Part shown: piece by piece, positions 26,265-34,841 of the stretch
Position numbering within the stretch: position 1 is the stretch's first letter
Layout: every line of letters begins with the position of its first letter
Assembly (NCBI GenBank): GCA_902479095.1
Contig: CABSNL010000008.1
Span: 1-50,372 of the forward strand
DNA length: 50,372 nucleotides
Source of the DNA: an uncultured Collinsella sp.
Lineage (GTDB): Bacteria; Actinomycetota; Coriobacteriia; Coriobacteriales; Coriobacteriaceae
Direction: 5' to 3'
Translations under genes and position numbers: made by a program
The notes under the pieces: generated by a model
Seen by the model: only the letters and a program-made list of their open reading frames with translations
What the model was told of the DNA's origin: nothing
Database searches by the model: none

Positions 26265-27230
26265 ATGGAGAACAAGTACGTCTGTTCTGTCGATATCGGC
26301 GGAACTAAGATCGCGACCGCCATTATGGAGTACCCGGCTGACGGTAGTGTGCCCCATCCCGTTTTTGAGGCCGAGGTTCCCACCGAGGCCCAAGAGGGCG
26401 GCGAGGCCGTCTTCCAGCGTATCGAGGCGTCCATCAAGGCTGCTCTCGAGGCGAATCCCGATGTTGAGGTCCTTGGCGTCGGTATCGGTGCCGCCGGCGT
26501 TGTCGATCCCAAGACGGGTGCCATTGCGTATGCCAACGAGATCATGCCCGGCTGGTCCGGCGTTCAGTTGGGGCCGCGTCTGCGCGAGGACCTCGGTCTT
26601 CCCGTTGCCGTTGTAGGCGACGTGCAGGCTCATGCTCTGGGCGAGGCCCACTGGGGCGTCGGCAAGGGCAAGTTCTCCGTCTTGTGTCTTGGCATCGGTA
26701 CGGGCATCGGCGGCGCATATGTCGAGAACGGCCGCGTGATGCAGGGCTTCCATGGTGCTGCCGGCCATATGGGCCACATCGAGTGCTCGGCTGCCGCCGG
26801 CATTCCCTGCGCCTGCGGGCGTTCCGGCCATCTGGAGTCGGTTGCTTCGGGCACTTCCATTGGTCGAATGTACGATGAGCGTTTTGGCCGCGTCGACCCC
26901 AGCCGTCCTTCGGTCGGTCGCGATGTGAACGACCTGTGCCGTGCGGGCGACGCAAAGGCGACCGAGGTCATCCATGACGCCGGCTTTGCGCTGGGTGCCA
27001 GCTTGGGCTCGCTCGCTAACATCCTGGACCCTGAGGTCATCGTGCTTTCAGGCGGCGTGATTCACCAAGGTCCCGATTGGCGTTCACAGACTTGGAAGGA
27101 TTCGGTGCACGAGGGCTATGCCAGCCAGGCGCTCGATCCGCTTCAGGACACGCCGATCCTCATCGGTTCTCTGGAGGGCGATGCTCCGCTCATCGGTGCC
27201 GCTGAGCATCTTCTTGCTTCGTTGAAGTAA
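26265..27230 (+). CDS. nanK: ROK-family kinase, probable N-acetylmannosamine kinase
   Basis: Phosphorylates a hexosamine, by context ManNAc to ManNAc-6-P. The 321-residue protein has the N-terminal phosphate loop DIGGTKIATAIM, the ROK signature region LGIGTGIGGAYVENGRVMQGFHGAAGHMGHIE, and the zinc site. Here the usual CxCGxxGCxE reads CACGRSGHLES, so His replaces the third Cys; it may still ligate zinc. ATG 26265 follows CCTAAGGAG. Glucose kinase or another ROK specificity cannot be excluded from sequence alone; the next gene is NanE. Confidence 0.82.
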   Translation: MENKYVCSVDIGGTKIATAIMEYPADGSVPHPVFEAEVPTEAQEGGEAVFQRIEASIKAALEANPDVEVLGVGIGAAGVVDPKTGAIAYANEIMPGWSGVQLGPRLREDLGLPVAVVGDVQAHALGEAHWGVGKGKFSVLCLGIGTGIGGAYVENGRVMQGFHGAAGHMGHIECSAAAGIPCACGRSGHLESVASGTSIGRMYDERFGRVDPSRPSVGRDVNDLCRAGDAKATEVIHDAGFALGASLGSLANILDPEVIVLSGGVIHQGPDWRSQTWKDSVHEGYASQALDPLQDTPILIGSLEGDAPLIGAAEHLLASLK

Positions 27231-27246
27231 ACGTATCTTCTGTAGG

Positions 27247-27282
27247 AGCCTCCCGAGACAACACGCCTCGGGAGGCTGTTCT
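27247..27282 (+). terminator. Hairpin between nanK- and nanE-like genes
   Basis: A perfect 11-bp stem (27247-27257 with 27267-27277) with a 9-base loop followed by GTTCT. It is a strong structure but lacks a T tract. It is probably an mRNA-stabilising or partial termination element inside the operon. Confidence 0.5.
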
Positions 27283-27300
27283 GAGAAAGGTTACAGCCTT

Positions 27301-27987
27301 ATGACCGTCGATCCTTTGATTCAATCCCTGAAGGGCAAGCTCGTCGTGAGCGTTCAGGCGTATATGGGCGAGCCGCTTCGTACGCCCGAGACCATGGCTC
27401 AAATGTCTCGCGCTTGCGAGCTCGGTGGCGCCGCCGCCATTCGCTGCCAGGGCCTTGCCGACATTGCCGCTATTAAGGGTCGCTGTGAGGTTCCTGTTAT
27501 CGGCCTGTGGAAGGATGGGCACGAGGGCGTTTACATCACGCCGACGCTGCGTCACGCTCGCGCCTGCGTTGCTGCCGGTGCCGATATCGTGGCGATCGAC
27601 GCCACCGATCGTCCGCGCCCCGATGGCAAGACGGTCGAGGATACCTTCCGCCCGCTGCACGAGGAGGGTGTGCTCCTGATGGCGGATTGTGCCACCATCG
27701 AGGACATTCGCCGTGCGGTTGATATGGGCTTCGACCTGGTATCCACCACGCTTTCTCACGGTGTCGCCGCCATCGACTGCACCATGGCCGATGGCCCCGA
27801 CCTGCCGCTCCTGCGTCAGGCGACCGAGGAATTCCCCGGTCTTCCCATCATCTGCGAGGGCCGCGTGCACACGCCCGAGGAGGCTCGCGCCGCGATCGAT
27901 GCTGGCGCCTGGGCCGTTGTCGTCGGCACCGCCATCACGCACCCCACGAGTATTACGAGTTGGTTCAAGGCTGCGCTTGAGGCGTAA
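27301..27987 (+). CDS. nanE: N-acetylmannosamine-6-phosphate 2-epimerase
   Basis: Converts ManNAc-6-P to GlcNAc-6-P, the entry to GlcNAc catabolism. The 228-residue TIM barrel shows the family pattern: start LKGKLVVSVQAYMGEPL, AAAIRCQGLADIAAIK, IGLWKDGHEGVYITPT with the conserved Lys, AGADIVAIDATDRPRPDG, and the phosphate-binding CEGRVHTPEEARAAID and AWAVVVGTAITHP. ATG 27301 has GAAAGG upstream. Genes for GlcNAc-6-P deacetylase and GlcN-6-P deaminase (nagA, nagB) are not in this window. Confidence 0.92.
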   Translation: MTVDPLIQSLKGKLVVSVQAYMGEPLRTPETMAQMSRACELGGAAAIRCQGLADIAAIKGRCEVPVIGLWKDGHEGVYITPTLRHARACVAAGADIVAIDATDRPRPDGKTVEDTFRPLHEEGVLLMADCATIEDIRRAVDMGFDLVSTTLSHGVAAIDCTMADGPDLPLLRQATEEFPGLPIICEGRVHTPEEARAAIDAGAWAVVVGTAITHPTSITSWFKAALEA

Positions 27988-28038
27988 AACAGGCCTCGTA
28001 TCCGCTCGGGGCGGTATACTCAATATAGGCAATTGACC

Positions 28039-28075
28039 GCGCGGGATCCGGGTTGCTGGGTCCCGCGCTTGTTTT
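28039..28075 (+). terminator. Terminator at the end of the nan block
   Basis: GCGCGGGA (28039-28046) pairs with TCCCGCGC (28061-28068) and is followed by TTGTTTT. It separates the sugar-catabolism block from rapZ. Confidence 0.7.
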
Positions 28076-28088
28076 CGGGAGGCAACAC

Positions 28089-29009
28089 ATGCAAAAGGGA
28101 GATGCCATGGATGCGGCGGAGCGCTCGGAGCGCATCCCCGATATCGTCATCATCACCGGAATGTCCGGATCGGGCCGCACACAGGCCATGCACGTGTTCG
28201 AGGACATGGGCTATTTTTGCATTGATAACCTGCCTCCGCGTCTCATCGCCCAGCTTGCCGAGCTCGTCGGCATCAATACGGGCGTGGGCAGGCATCTCGC
28301 CGTCACCTGCGATTTGCGTAGCCAGGGACTGTTTGATGAGTTGCTCGATGCGGTCGCCGCGCTAGAAGAGCGCGAGATGAGCTGCGACATCGTGTTCCTG
28401 GAGGCTTCTGACGAGGTGCTGATTCGTCGCTACAGCGAAAACCGCCGCCGTCATCCCATTGCCAAGCCGGGGGAGACCACGGCCGACGCTATCCAGCGTG
28501 AACGTCTGCAGCTGCAGGGCGTTCGCGATCGAGCTGACATGATTATCGATACGAGCCGCTTGCGCACTTCTGCCTTGCGCAACAAGCTACGCATGGCATT
28601 TTCCGAGCTGTCCGACCAGCAGCTCATGGACGTCCACGTGTTCTCGTTTGGTTTTAAGCACGGCATGCCCGTCGAGGCGGACATTATGATCGACGTCCGC
28701 TTCCTGCCCAATCCGTTCTACGATCCCGAGATGCGCACGATGACCGGTCTCGATAAAAAGGTCTCCGATTTTGTTCTGGACCATCCCAAGACGCAGGAGT
28801 TTTGGAAGGCTTGGACACAGCTGCTCGATACGGTGATGCCGGGCTATATCGCGGAGGGTAAGCCGCAGCTTTCTATCGCCATCGGCTGCACGGGCGGCCA
28901 GCACCGCAGCGTTGCCATTGCCGAGGCCACGGCCCGTTACCTGGAAGGCGCTCAGTATCATGTGAGCATTTCCCACCGCGACCTGTCGCGCGCCAACACG
29001 AAGGCATAG
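28089..29009 (+). CDS. rapZ: RNase adapter protein / nucleotide-binding protein RapZ
   Basis: P-loop protein of the YvbJ/RapZ family; in E. coli it senses GlcN-6-P and steers RNase E to the GlmZ small RNA, while in actinobacteria its role is not settled. The 306-residue protein shows GMSGSGRTQAMHVFEDMGYFCIDNLPP and the C-terminal FGFKHGMPVEADIMIDVRFLPNPFYDPEMR and AIGCTGGQHRSV motifs. The Walker A lysine is Arg, as is usual in actinobacterial homologues. ATG 28089 has GGGAGG six bases upstream; ATG 28107, with AAGGGA, is an alternative. whiA follows six bases after the stop. Confidence 0.9.
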   Translation: MQKGDAMDAAERSERIPDIVIITGMSGSGRTQAMHVFEDMGYFCIDNLPPRLIAQLAELVGINTGVGRHLAVTCDLRSQGLFDELLDAVAALEEREMSCDIVFLEASDEVLIRRYSENRRRHPIAKPGETTADAIQRERLQLQGVRDRADMIIDTSRLRTSALRNKLRMAFSELSDQQLMDVHVFSFGFKHGMPVEADIMIDVRFLPNPFYDPEMRTMTGLDKKVSDFVLDHPKTQEFWKAWTQLLDTVMPGYIAEGKPQLSIAIGCTGGQHRSVAIAEATARYLEGAQYHVSISHRDLSRANTKA

Positions 29010-29015
29010 GCCTGC

Positions 29016-29945
29016 ATGTCGTTTACCGCTGAGGTGCGCGACGAGCTTGCGCGCTGCGAACCCGAATGTGAATACTGCGACTTGTCGACGCTTGCCGCCC
29101 TCACGCGCGTGAGCGGTACGCTCTCGCTTGCCGGCTCTGGGCGGTATCGTTTGACGGTTGCGACTGAGACGGGAGCCGTCGCGCGCACGATGATCACGCT
29201 GACGCATCGTATCCTTAAGCTCAAAACGGAGTTCACCGTCCGCAAATCTGTCTTGCATAAGGTTCGAAACTACCTCATCACCTTGCCTGATCAGCCAGAC
29301 CTGGATAAGGCCTTGGTTCTGCTGGGTATCCTCGACCGTAGGGGAGGACTTGTCGCCGGCGTACCCCGACATATCGTTGCCCGTCCTTGCTGTAGACTTG
29401 CCTATATCCGCGGCGCGCTCATCGCGGGCGGCTTCGTGGCCGATCCACGCGGCGATTTTCATTTGGAGATCGCTGTGCAGGGCGAGCAATATGCCAAGGG
29501 ACTTTGCGATCTGTTGGAGCAGATTGGGGTCCATGCTCGTGTTAATGCACGGCGGGGGTCATATGCCGTGTACATTAAGAGCGCCGAGGAAATCGAGCAT
29601 CTATTAAAGCTGATTGGTGCCAAGCGCAGCGTTGCCGAGATTGAGGAGGCGCGCGCGGTCAAGTTGGTTAAGAACGATGTGAACCGTCGCGTGAATGCCG
29701 AGCTCGCCAACCAGACCAGAAGCGCCGGTGCTGCCCAACATCAGCTTGCGCTTATCGATGAGCTCGAGCAGCGTGGCCTTCGCGATGCGCTTCCGGATGC
29801 CTTGGCGGTCTTTTGCGACCTGCGCGAGCGCTATCCTGATCTGTCGCTGCGTGATTTGGGGGAGATGGCTGACCCTCCCTTGTCGAAGTCAGCCCTCTAC
29901 CATCGTGTTTTACGGCTTGAAAAGCTCATTGAAGCAAACAGGTAG
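29016..29945 (+). CDS. whiA: DNA-binding protein WhiA
   Basis: Transcription regulator combining a degenerate LAGLIDADG homing-endonuclease fold with a C-terminal helix-turn-helix; it controls sporulation in Streptomyces and division or metabolism in other Gram-positives. The 309-residue protein has the N-terminal MSFTAEVRDELAR, the CCRLAYIRGALIAGGFVADP segment of the homing-endonuclease-like fold, and the C-terminal SLRDLGEMADPPLSKSALYHRVLRL helix-turn-helix. It follows rapZ with no yvcK homologue between. The ATG lies 6 bases after the rapZ stop. Confidence 0.93.
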   Translation: MSFTAEVRDELARCEPECEYCDLSTLAALTRVSGTLSLAGSGRYRLTVATETGAVARTMITLTHRILKLKTEFTVRKSVLHKVRNYLITLPDQPDLDKALVLLGILDRRGGLVAGVPRHIVARPCCRLAYIRGALIAGGFVADPRGDFHLEIAVQGEQYAKGLCDLLEQIGVHARVNARRGSYAVYIKSAEEIEHLLKLIGAKRSVAEIEEARAVKLVKNDVNRRVNAELANQTRSAGAAQHQLALIDELEQRGLRDALPDALAVFCDLRERYPDLSLRDLGEMADPPLSKSALYHRVLRLEKLIEANR

Positions 29946-29990
29946 TTTGAAGTAACGACTTATATATGGATTTAGCTGCTATTTTAGTAT

Positions 29991-30066
29991 TTAAAACGTT
30001 TTAACGTAAATTTGATTTTCAATTTCGAGCATTCTCGTGAAATTCAAGTCAAAAAAAAGGTATATT
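29991..30066 (+). promoter_or_regulatory. gapA promoter region with palindromic operators
   Basis: The AT-rich stretch before gapA has a perfect 14-base palindrome TTAAAACGTTTTAA (29991-30004) and a longer imperfect inverted repeat across 30011-30052 whose halves share AATTTC and GAG. A -10 box TATATT (30061-30066) follows; the -35 (GTGAAA, 30037-30042) is weak. A weak -35 overlapped by inverted repeats suggests regulated initiation of the glycolytic operon. Confidence 0.5.
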
Positions 30067-30138
30067 AGGCGAGTGGTTAGTTTGTGGGCCTCAACGGCGG
30101 GCGCTGTAGCTCGCGGGGGCCTTACGAAAGGAGACACA

Positions 30139-31164
30139 ATGGCAGTAAAGGTTGCTATTAACGGCTTCGGTCGCATCGGTCGTCTGGCTTTCCGTCAGAT
30201 GTTCGGTCATGAGGGCTCCGAGATCGTCGCTATCAACGACCTCACCTCTCCCGATATGCTCGCTTACCTGCTGAAGTACGACTCCACGCAGGGCAACTAC
30301 GCTCGCGATCACGAGGTCGTTGCTGGCGAGGATTCCATCACCGTTGACGGCAAGGAGATCAAGATCTACAAGGAGGCCGACGCTAACAACCTGCCTTGGG
30401 GCGACCTTGACGTCGACGTCGTTCTCGAGTGCACCGGCTTCTACACCAGCAAGGCTAAGGCTCAGGCCCACATCAACGCTGGCGCCAAGAAGGTCGTCAT
30501 CTCCGCTCCGGCCGGCAGCGATCTGCCCACCATCGTGTACAACGTCAACCATGAGACGCTGACCGCTGAGGACAACATCATCTCCGCTGCTTCCTGCACC
30601 ACCAACTGCCTCGCCCCGATGGCCAAGGGTCTGAACGACTTCGCTCCCATCGTGTCCGGCATCATGACCACCATCCACGCCTTCACCGGCGACCAGATGC
30701 CGCTCGACGGCCCGCAGCGCAAGGGCAACTTCCGTCGCTCCCGCGCCTGCTCCGAGAACATCGTCCCGAACACCACGGGCGCTGCCAAGGCCATCGGCCT
30801 GGTTCTCCCCGAGCTCAACGGCAAGCTCATCGGTGCCGCCCAGCGCGTCCCGACGCCGACCGGCTCGCTGACCAACCTCTACGCCGTCGTTGACAAGAAG
30901 GTCACCGTCGACGAGGTCAACGCTGCCATGAAGGCCTACGCCGAGACCATCCCCGAGACCTTCGCCTACAACGAGGACCAGATCGTCTCCCGCGACATCG
31001 TCGGCGAGACCCACGGCTCCATCTTCGACGCCACTCAGACCATGTGCTCTGACCTCGGCAACGGCCAGACCCTCGTTCAGGTCACCTCTTGGTACGACAA
31101 CGAGAACTCCTACACCTCTCAGATGGTCCGCACCATCAAGTACTTCGAGAAGTTCGTTGCTTAA
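30139..31164 (+). CDS. gapA: Glyceraldehyde-3-phosphate dehydrogenase (type I)
   Basis: Oxidises glyceraldehyde-3-phosphate to 1,3-bisphosphoglycerate with NAD. The 341-residue protein shows the NAD-binding INGFGRIGRL, NDLTSPDMLAYLLKYDSTQG, catalytic Cys153 in SCTTNCLAP, and WYDNENSYTSQMVRT. Asp in the second strand (INDLT) points to NAD rather than NADP preference. ATG 30139 has AAAGGAG 6 bases upstream. Codon use is strongly biased, as expected for a very highly expressed gene. It is first in gapA-pgk-tpiA-gpmI-secG. Confidence 0.97.
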   Translation: MAVKVAINGFGRIGRLAFRQMFGHEGSEIVAINDLTSPDMLAYLLKYDSTQGNYARDHEVVAGEDSITVDGKEIKIYKEADANNLPWGDLDVDVVLECTGFYTSKAKAQAHINAGAKKVVISAPAGSDLPTIVYNVNHETLTAEDNIISAASCTTNCLAPMAKGLNDFAPIVSGIMTTIHAFTGDQMPLDGPQRKGNFRRSRACSENIVPNTTGAAKAIGLVLPELNGKLIGAAQRVPTPTGSLTNLYAVVDKKVTVDEVNAAMKAYAETIPETFAYNEDQIVSRDIVGETHGSIFDATQTMCSDLGNGQTLVQVTSWYDNENSYTSQMVRTIKYFEKFVA

Positions 31165-31201
31165 TTTAGCTTTTAGCGAATAGCTCGTTGAGCGTCTAAA
31201 G

Positions 31202-31249
31202 AAGGGCGCGGCCTTATAGGGCTTACACCCTAGGGTCGCGCCCTTTTTA
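31202..31249 (+). terminator. Terminator or attenuator after gapA
   Basis: AAGGGCGCG (31202-31210) pairs with CGCGCCCTT (31237-31245), with a nested TAGGG/CCCTA stem, followed by TTTTTAT. It likely gives gapA a separate abundant transcript, with readthrough into pgk. Confidence 0.8.
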
Positions 31250-31304
31250 TAAGAAATCGTCTGCCGTAATGGGAGGCAGACACGTACGAAAGGTAGAAGC
31301 AAAC

Positions 31305-32495
31305 ATGGCCTTTACCAAGAAGACCGTCCGCGACATCGATGTCGACGGAAAGCGCGTTCTCGTCCGCGTTGACTTTAACGTGCCTATCAAGGATGGCGTC
31401 GTTGGCGACACCACCCGTATCAAGGCTGCCCTGCCCACCATCAACTACCTCGTTGAGCACAACGCTCGCGTCATCCTCATGAGCCACCTCGGCCGTCCCG
31501 AGGGCACCGGCTTCCAGCCCGAGCTGTCCCTCGAGCCCGTCGCCAAGAAGCTCGCTGAGCTCTCTGGTCTCGACGTTGCCTTTGTCGCTGACACCTACGG
31601 CGAGAAGGCTGCTGAGGCTGTCGCCGCCGTCGAGCCGGGTAAGGTCCTCGTTCTCGAGAACGTCCGTTTTGACAAGCGTGAGAAGAAGAACGATCCCGAG
31701 ATCGCTAAGAAGCTCGCTTCCTATGGTGACGTCTTCGTTCTCGATGCCTTCGGCACCGCTCACCGCGCCCAGGGTTCCGTCGTGGGCCCCGCCGCTTACC
31801 TGCCTGCCGTCGCCGGCTTCTTGCTCGAGAAGGAGGTCGACACGCTGACCGGCATCTTCGCCGAGCCCGAGCGCCCCTTCGTCGCCATCGTCGGCGGTTC
31901 CAAGGTTTCCTCCAAGATCGGCGTTCTCGATCACCTCATCGACTCCGCTGACACCCTGATCATCGGTGGCGGCATGGCCTACACCTTCTTCCTGGCTCAG
32001 GGCCTGTCCGTTGGTCAGTCCCTCAAGGAAGAGGACTGGGTCGAGCGCGCTGGCGAGATGCTCAAGAAGGCCGAGGAGAAGGGCGTCAAGATCCTGCTCC
32101 CCATCGACAACCGCGTTGCCGATCACTTTGGCGAGGACGCTGTCCCCGAGGTTGTCGCTTCCGACGCTATCCCCGACGATCGTGAGGGCATGGACATCGG
32201 CCCCAAGACCGAGGAGCTCTACGCCGAGGCCGTCAAGGGCGCCAAGACCGTGTTCTGGAATGGCCCCATGGGCGTCTTCGAGTTCGACAACTTTGCTCAC
32301 GGCACCCAGGCTATCGCCGAGGCTGTCGCCGAGGCCGACTGCACCTCGATCATCGGCGGTGGCGACTCTGTCGCAGCTGTCAACAAGTTCAACCTGGCCG
32401 ACAAGATGAGCTGGATCTCCACCGGTGGTGGCGCTTCCATGGAGCTCGTCGAGGGTAAGGCCCTGCCCGGAGTGGAGGCGCTTCTCGATGCCTAA
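31305..32495 (+). CDS. pgk: Phosphoglycerate kinase
   Basis: Transfers the acyl phosphate of 1,3-bisphosphoglycerate to ADP. The 396-residue protein shows the N-terminal KRVLVRVDFNVPIKDG, the substrate-binding SHLGRPEG, RPFVAIVGGSKVSSKIGVL, WNGPMGVFE and the C-terminal GGGDSVAAVNKF nucleotide loop. ATG 31305 is the start with family-like MAFTKKTVRDIDVDGKRV; GAAAGG lies 12 bases upstream. Its last 8 bases overlap tpiA, coupling the two. Confidence 0.97.
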   Translation: MAFTKKTVRDIDVDGKRVLVRVDFNVPIKDGVVGDTTRIKAALPTINYLVEHNARVILMSHLGRPEGTGFQPELSLEPVAKKLAELSGLDVAFVADTYGEKAAEAVAAVEPGKVLVLENVRFDKREKKNDPEIAKKLASYGDVFVLDAFGTAHRAQGSVVGPAAYLPAVAGFLLEKEVDTLTGIFAEPERPFVAIVGGSKVSSKIGVLDHLIDSADTLIIGGGMAYTFFLAQGLSVGQSLKEEDWVERAGEMLKKAEEKGVKILLPIDNRVADHFGEDAVPEVVASDAIPDDREGMDIGPKTEELYAEAVKGAKTVFWNGPMGVFEFDNFAHGTQAIAEAVAEADCTSIIGGGDSVAAVNKFNLADKMSWISTGGGASMELVEGKALPGVEALLDA

Positions 32496-33255
32496 TCGCA
32501 CCCTTCTTATCGCTGGTAACTGGAAGATGAACAACGACGTCGCCGAGGCTGCCAAGCTCGCCGACGAGCTGGCTCAGGCTCTGCCCGAGGTTCCGGCTGG
32601 CGTCGAGGTGCTCGTCTGCCCTCCGACCATCGACATCACCACGGTTCATGACCGCATTCAGGCTGCCCCCATCGCCCTCGGTGCACAGAACGTGTACTGG
32701 GAGGCCAAGGGTGCCTTCACCGGTGAGTCCTCTTGCGACATGCTCAAGTCCGCTGGCTGCACCTACTGCATCATCGGTCACTCCGAGCGTCGCGACTACT
32801 TCCACGAGACCGACGAGGACCAGAACAAGAAGGCTAAGGCTCTCGTTGCCGCCGGCCTTGTTCCCGTCTTCTGCTGCGGCGAGTCCCTCGAGGTCCGCGA
32901 GGCTGGCACCTATGTCGAGCACGTCGTGAACCAGGTCAAGGCTGGCCTTGCTGGTCTTGAGATCACCTGCCCCAAGCAGGTCGTCGTCGCCTACGAGCCC
33001 ATCTGGGCCATCGGCACCGGCAAGACCGCTACCGCCGAGGACGCTCAGGAGGTCTGCGGTGCTATCCGTGAGACCCTCAAGGAGATGTTCGGCGAGGAGC
33101 TCGCTAACGGCATCCGCGTGCTGTATGGCGGTTCCGCCAAGCCCGGCAACATCGCCGAGCTCGTCGCCAAGCCCGACGTTGACGGCGCCCTCGTGGGCGG
33201 CGCTTCGCTCAAGGCTGCCGACTTCGCCTCTATGGTCGTCAAGGCAGGCGAGTAG
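32488..33255 (+). CDS. tpiA: Triosephosphate isomerase
   Basis: Interconverts dihydroxyacetone phosphate and glyceraldehyde-3-phosphate. The 255-residue TIM barrel has the substrate lysine in GNWKMN, catalytic His in IIGHSERR, catalytic Glu in VAYEPIWAIGTGKTA (loop 6 following), and the phosphate-binding YGGSAKPGN. ATG 32488 overlaps the pgk stop and has GGAGG at a distance inside pgk. Confidence 0.97.
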   Translation: MPNRTLLIAGNWKMNNDVAEAAKLADELAQALPEVPAGVEVLVCPPTIDITTVHDRIQAAPIALGAQNVYWEAKGAFTGESSCDMLKSAGCTYCIIGHSERRDYFHETDEDQNKKAKALVAAGLVPVFCCGESLEVREAGTYVEHVVNQVKAGLAGLEITCPKQVVVAYEPIWAIGTGKTATAEDAQEVCGAIRETLKEMFGEELANGIRVLYGGSAKPGNIAELVAKPDVDGALVGGASLKAADFASMVVKAGE

Positions 33256-33260
33256 GACAT

Positions 33261-34814
33261 ATGGCACAACGTCATCTTCCTGCACTCCTGATTATCATGG
33301 ATGGCTGCGGCCTTGCTCCGGCCGATGGCGAGAACGCCGTCGCCGCTGCCAAGACGCCCTTCCTTGATGGCCTGTACGAGAAGTACCCCCACACCACGCT
33401 CGGTGCTTCGGGCGAGGACGTGGGCCTTCCCGACGGCCAGATGGGTAACTCCGAGGTGGGTCACCTCAACATCGGTGCCGGCCGCATCGTGTTCCAGGAG
33501 CTTTCGCGCATCAACAACGCCATCAAGGACGGCTCCATCGCCAAGAACGAGGTTTTTGTCAAGGCTATGGACGACGTCAAGGCTGACGGTAAGACTCTCC
33601 ACCTCATGGGCCTTATGAGCCCTGGCGGTGTTCATTCTCACATGAACCACGTCGAGGCTCTGGTCAAGATGGCTGCCGAGCACGGTGTCAAGACCGTTCG
33701 CGTCCACGCCTTCATGGATGGTCGCGACGTTGACCCGCAGTCCGGTGCCGGTTACATGAGTGAGTTCTGCGCCTTCCTGGCTAAGATCTCCGAGGAGACC
33801 GGTTGCGACGCTCGCGTTGCCACCGTCTCGGGCCGTTATTGGGCCATGGACCGCGATAATCGTTGGGAGCGCATCCAGCGCGCCTACGACGTCATGGTCA
33901 ACGCGTCCGATGCCGATACCGACCCCGTTGCCGGTATCAAGGCCTACTACGAGAAGGATCCGCGCGGCGACGAGTTCGTCGAGCCCTTCGCTGCCCATAA
34001 CGAGGGCATTCACGAGGGCGACGCGGCCATCTTCTTCAACTTCCGTCCCGACCGCGCTCGTCAGATGACCCGCGTGTTCACGGACAAGGAGTTCGACGGC
34101 TTTGAGCGCGAGCAGATCAAGCTTTCGCACTTTGTGACGATGACCGAGTACGATCCGACGTTTGACGTCGAGGTCGCCTTCCCCAAGACGTTCCCCGAGA
34201 ACGTCCTGGCCGACGTTATCGCCGCCAATGGCCTGAAGCAGCTGCACACTGCCGAGACCGAGAAGTACGCCCACGTGACGTTCTTCCTCAACGGTGGCAT
34301 CGAGGAGCCCAAGGAGGGCGAGGAGCGCGTGCTCGTCGCTTCCCCCAAGGTTGCTACCTACGATCTGCAGCCCGAGATGAGCGCTCCCGAGGTTACCGAG
34401 AAGCTCGTCGCCGCCATCAACGAGGATCGCGCTGATTTCTACATCGTGAACTTCGCGAACTGCGACATGGTTGGTCACACCGGTGTCTTCGACGCTGCCG
34501 TTAAGGCTGTCGAGGCTGTTGACGATGCCCTGTCCAAGGTTGTCCCGGCGATTCTCGCCAAGGGCGGCTTTGCACTGATTACCGCCGACCACGGCAACGC
34601 CGATCACATGTTTGACGTTGCTTCCGACGGCTCCAAGCATCCGTTTACGGCTCACACCACCAACCGCGTGCCGTTCATCATCGTTGATGAGAAGGCACAG
34701 CTCACCGGTATCGAGGACGGCCGTCTTTCCGATATCGCTCCGACCATGCTCACCATGGCTGGTATTGAGCCTTCCGTCGAGATGACGGGCCGCGTGCTCG
34801 CCACCGAGGCCTAA
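33261..34814 (+). CDS. gpmI: 2,3-bisphosphoglycerate-independent phosphoglycerate mutase
   Basis: Manganese-dependent interconversion of 3- and 2-phosphoglycerate. The 517-residue protein belongs to the alkaline-phosphatase superfamily and shows LLIIMDGCGLAP (metal Asp), the phospho-accepting Ser64 in QMGNSEVGHLNIGAG, VHAFMDGRDVDP, FFNFRPDRARQMTR, and the metal ligands in ANCDMVGHTG and TADHGNADHM. Placing gpmI between tpiA and secG gives a nearly complete lower-glycolysis operon, lacking only enolase and pyruvate kinase. The start ATG lies 5 bases after the tpiA stop. Confidence 0.96.
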   Translation: MAQRHLPALLIIMDGCGLAPADGENAVAAAKTPFLDGLYEKYPHTTLGASGEDVGLPDGQMGNSEVGHLNIGAGRIVFQELSRINNAIKDGSIAKNEVFVKAMDDVKADGKTLHLMGLMSPGGVHSHMNHVEALVKMAAEHGVKTVRVHAFMDGRDVDPQSGAGYMSEFCAFLAKISEETGCDARVATVSGRYWAMDRDNRWERIQRAYDVMVNASDADTDPVAGIKAYYEKDPRGDEFVEPFAAHNEGIHEGDAAIFFNFRPDRARQMTRVFTDKEFDGFEREQIKLSHFVTMTEYDPTFDVEVAFPKTFPENVLADVIAANGLKQLHTAETEKYAHVTFFLNGGIEEPKEGEERVLVASPKVATYDLQPEMSAPEVTEKLVAAINEDRADFYIVNFANCDMVGHTGVFDAAVKAVEAVDDALSKVVPAILAKGGFALITADHGNADHMFDVASDGSKHPFTAHTTNRVPFIIVDEKAQLTGIEDGRLSDIAPTMLTMAGIEPSVEMTGRVLATEA

Positions 34815-34841
34815 TAGAAAACTCCAAACGTTTTCTTGCAA

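Noticed and set aside
28107..28200. Broken Walker A motif (Arg for Lys) in RapZ as a sign of inactivity
   Set aside because: Arginine at this place is usual in actinobacterial RapZ proteins, so it is not an anomaly.
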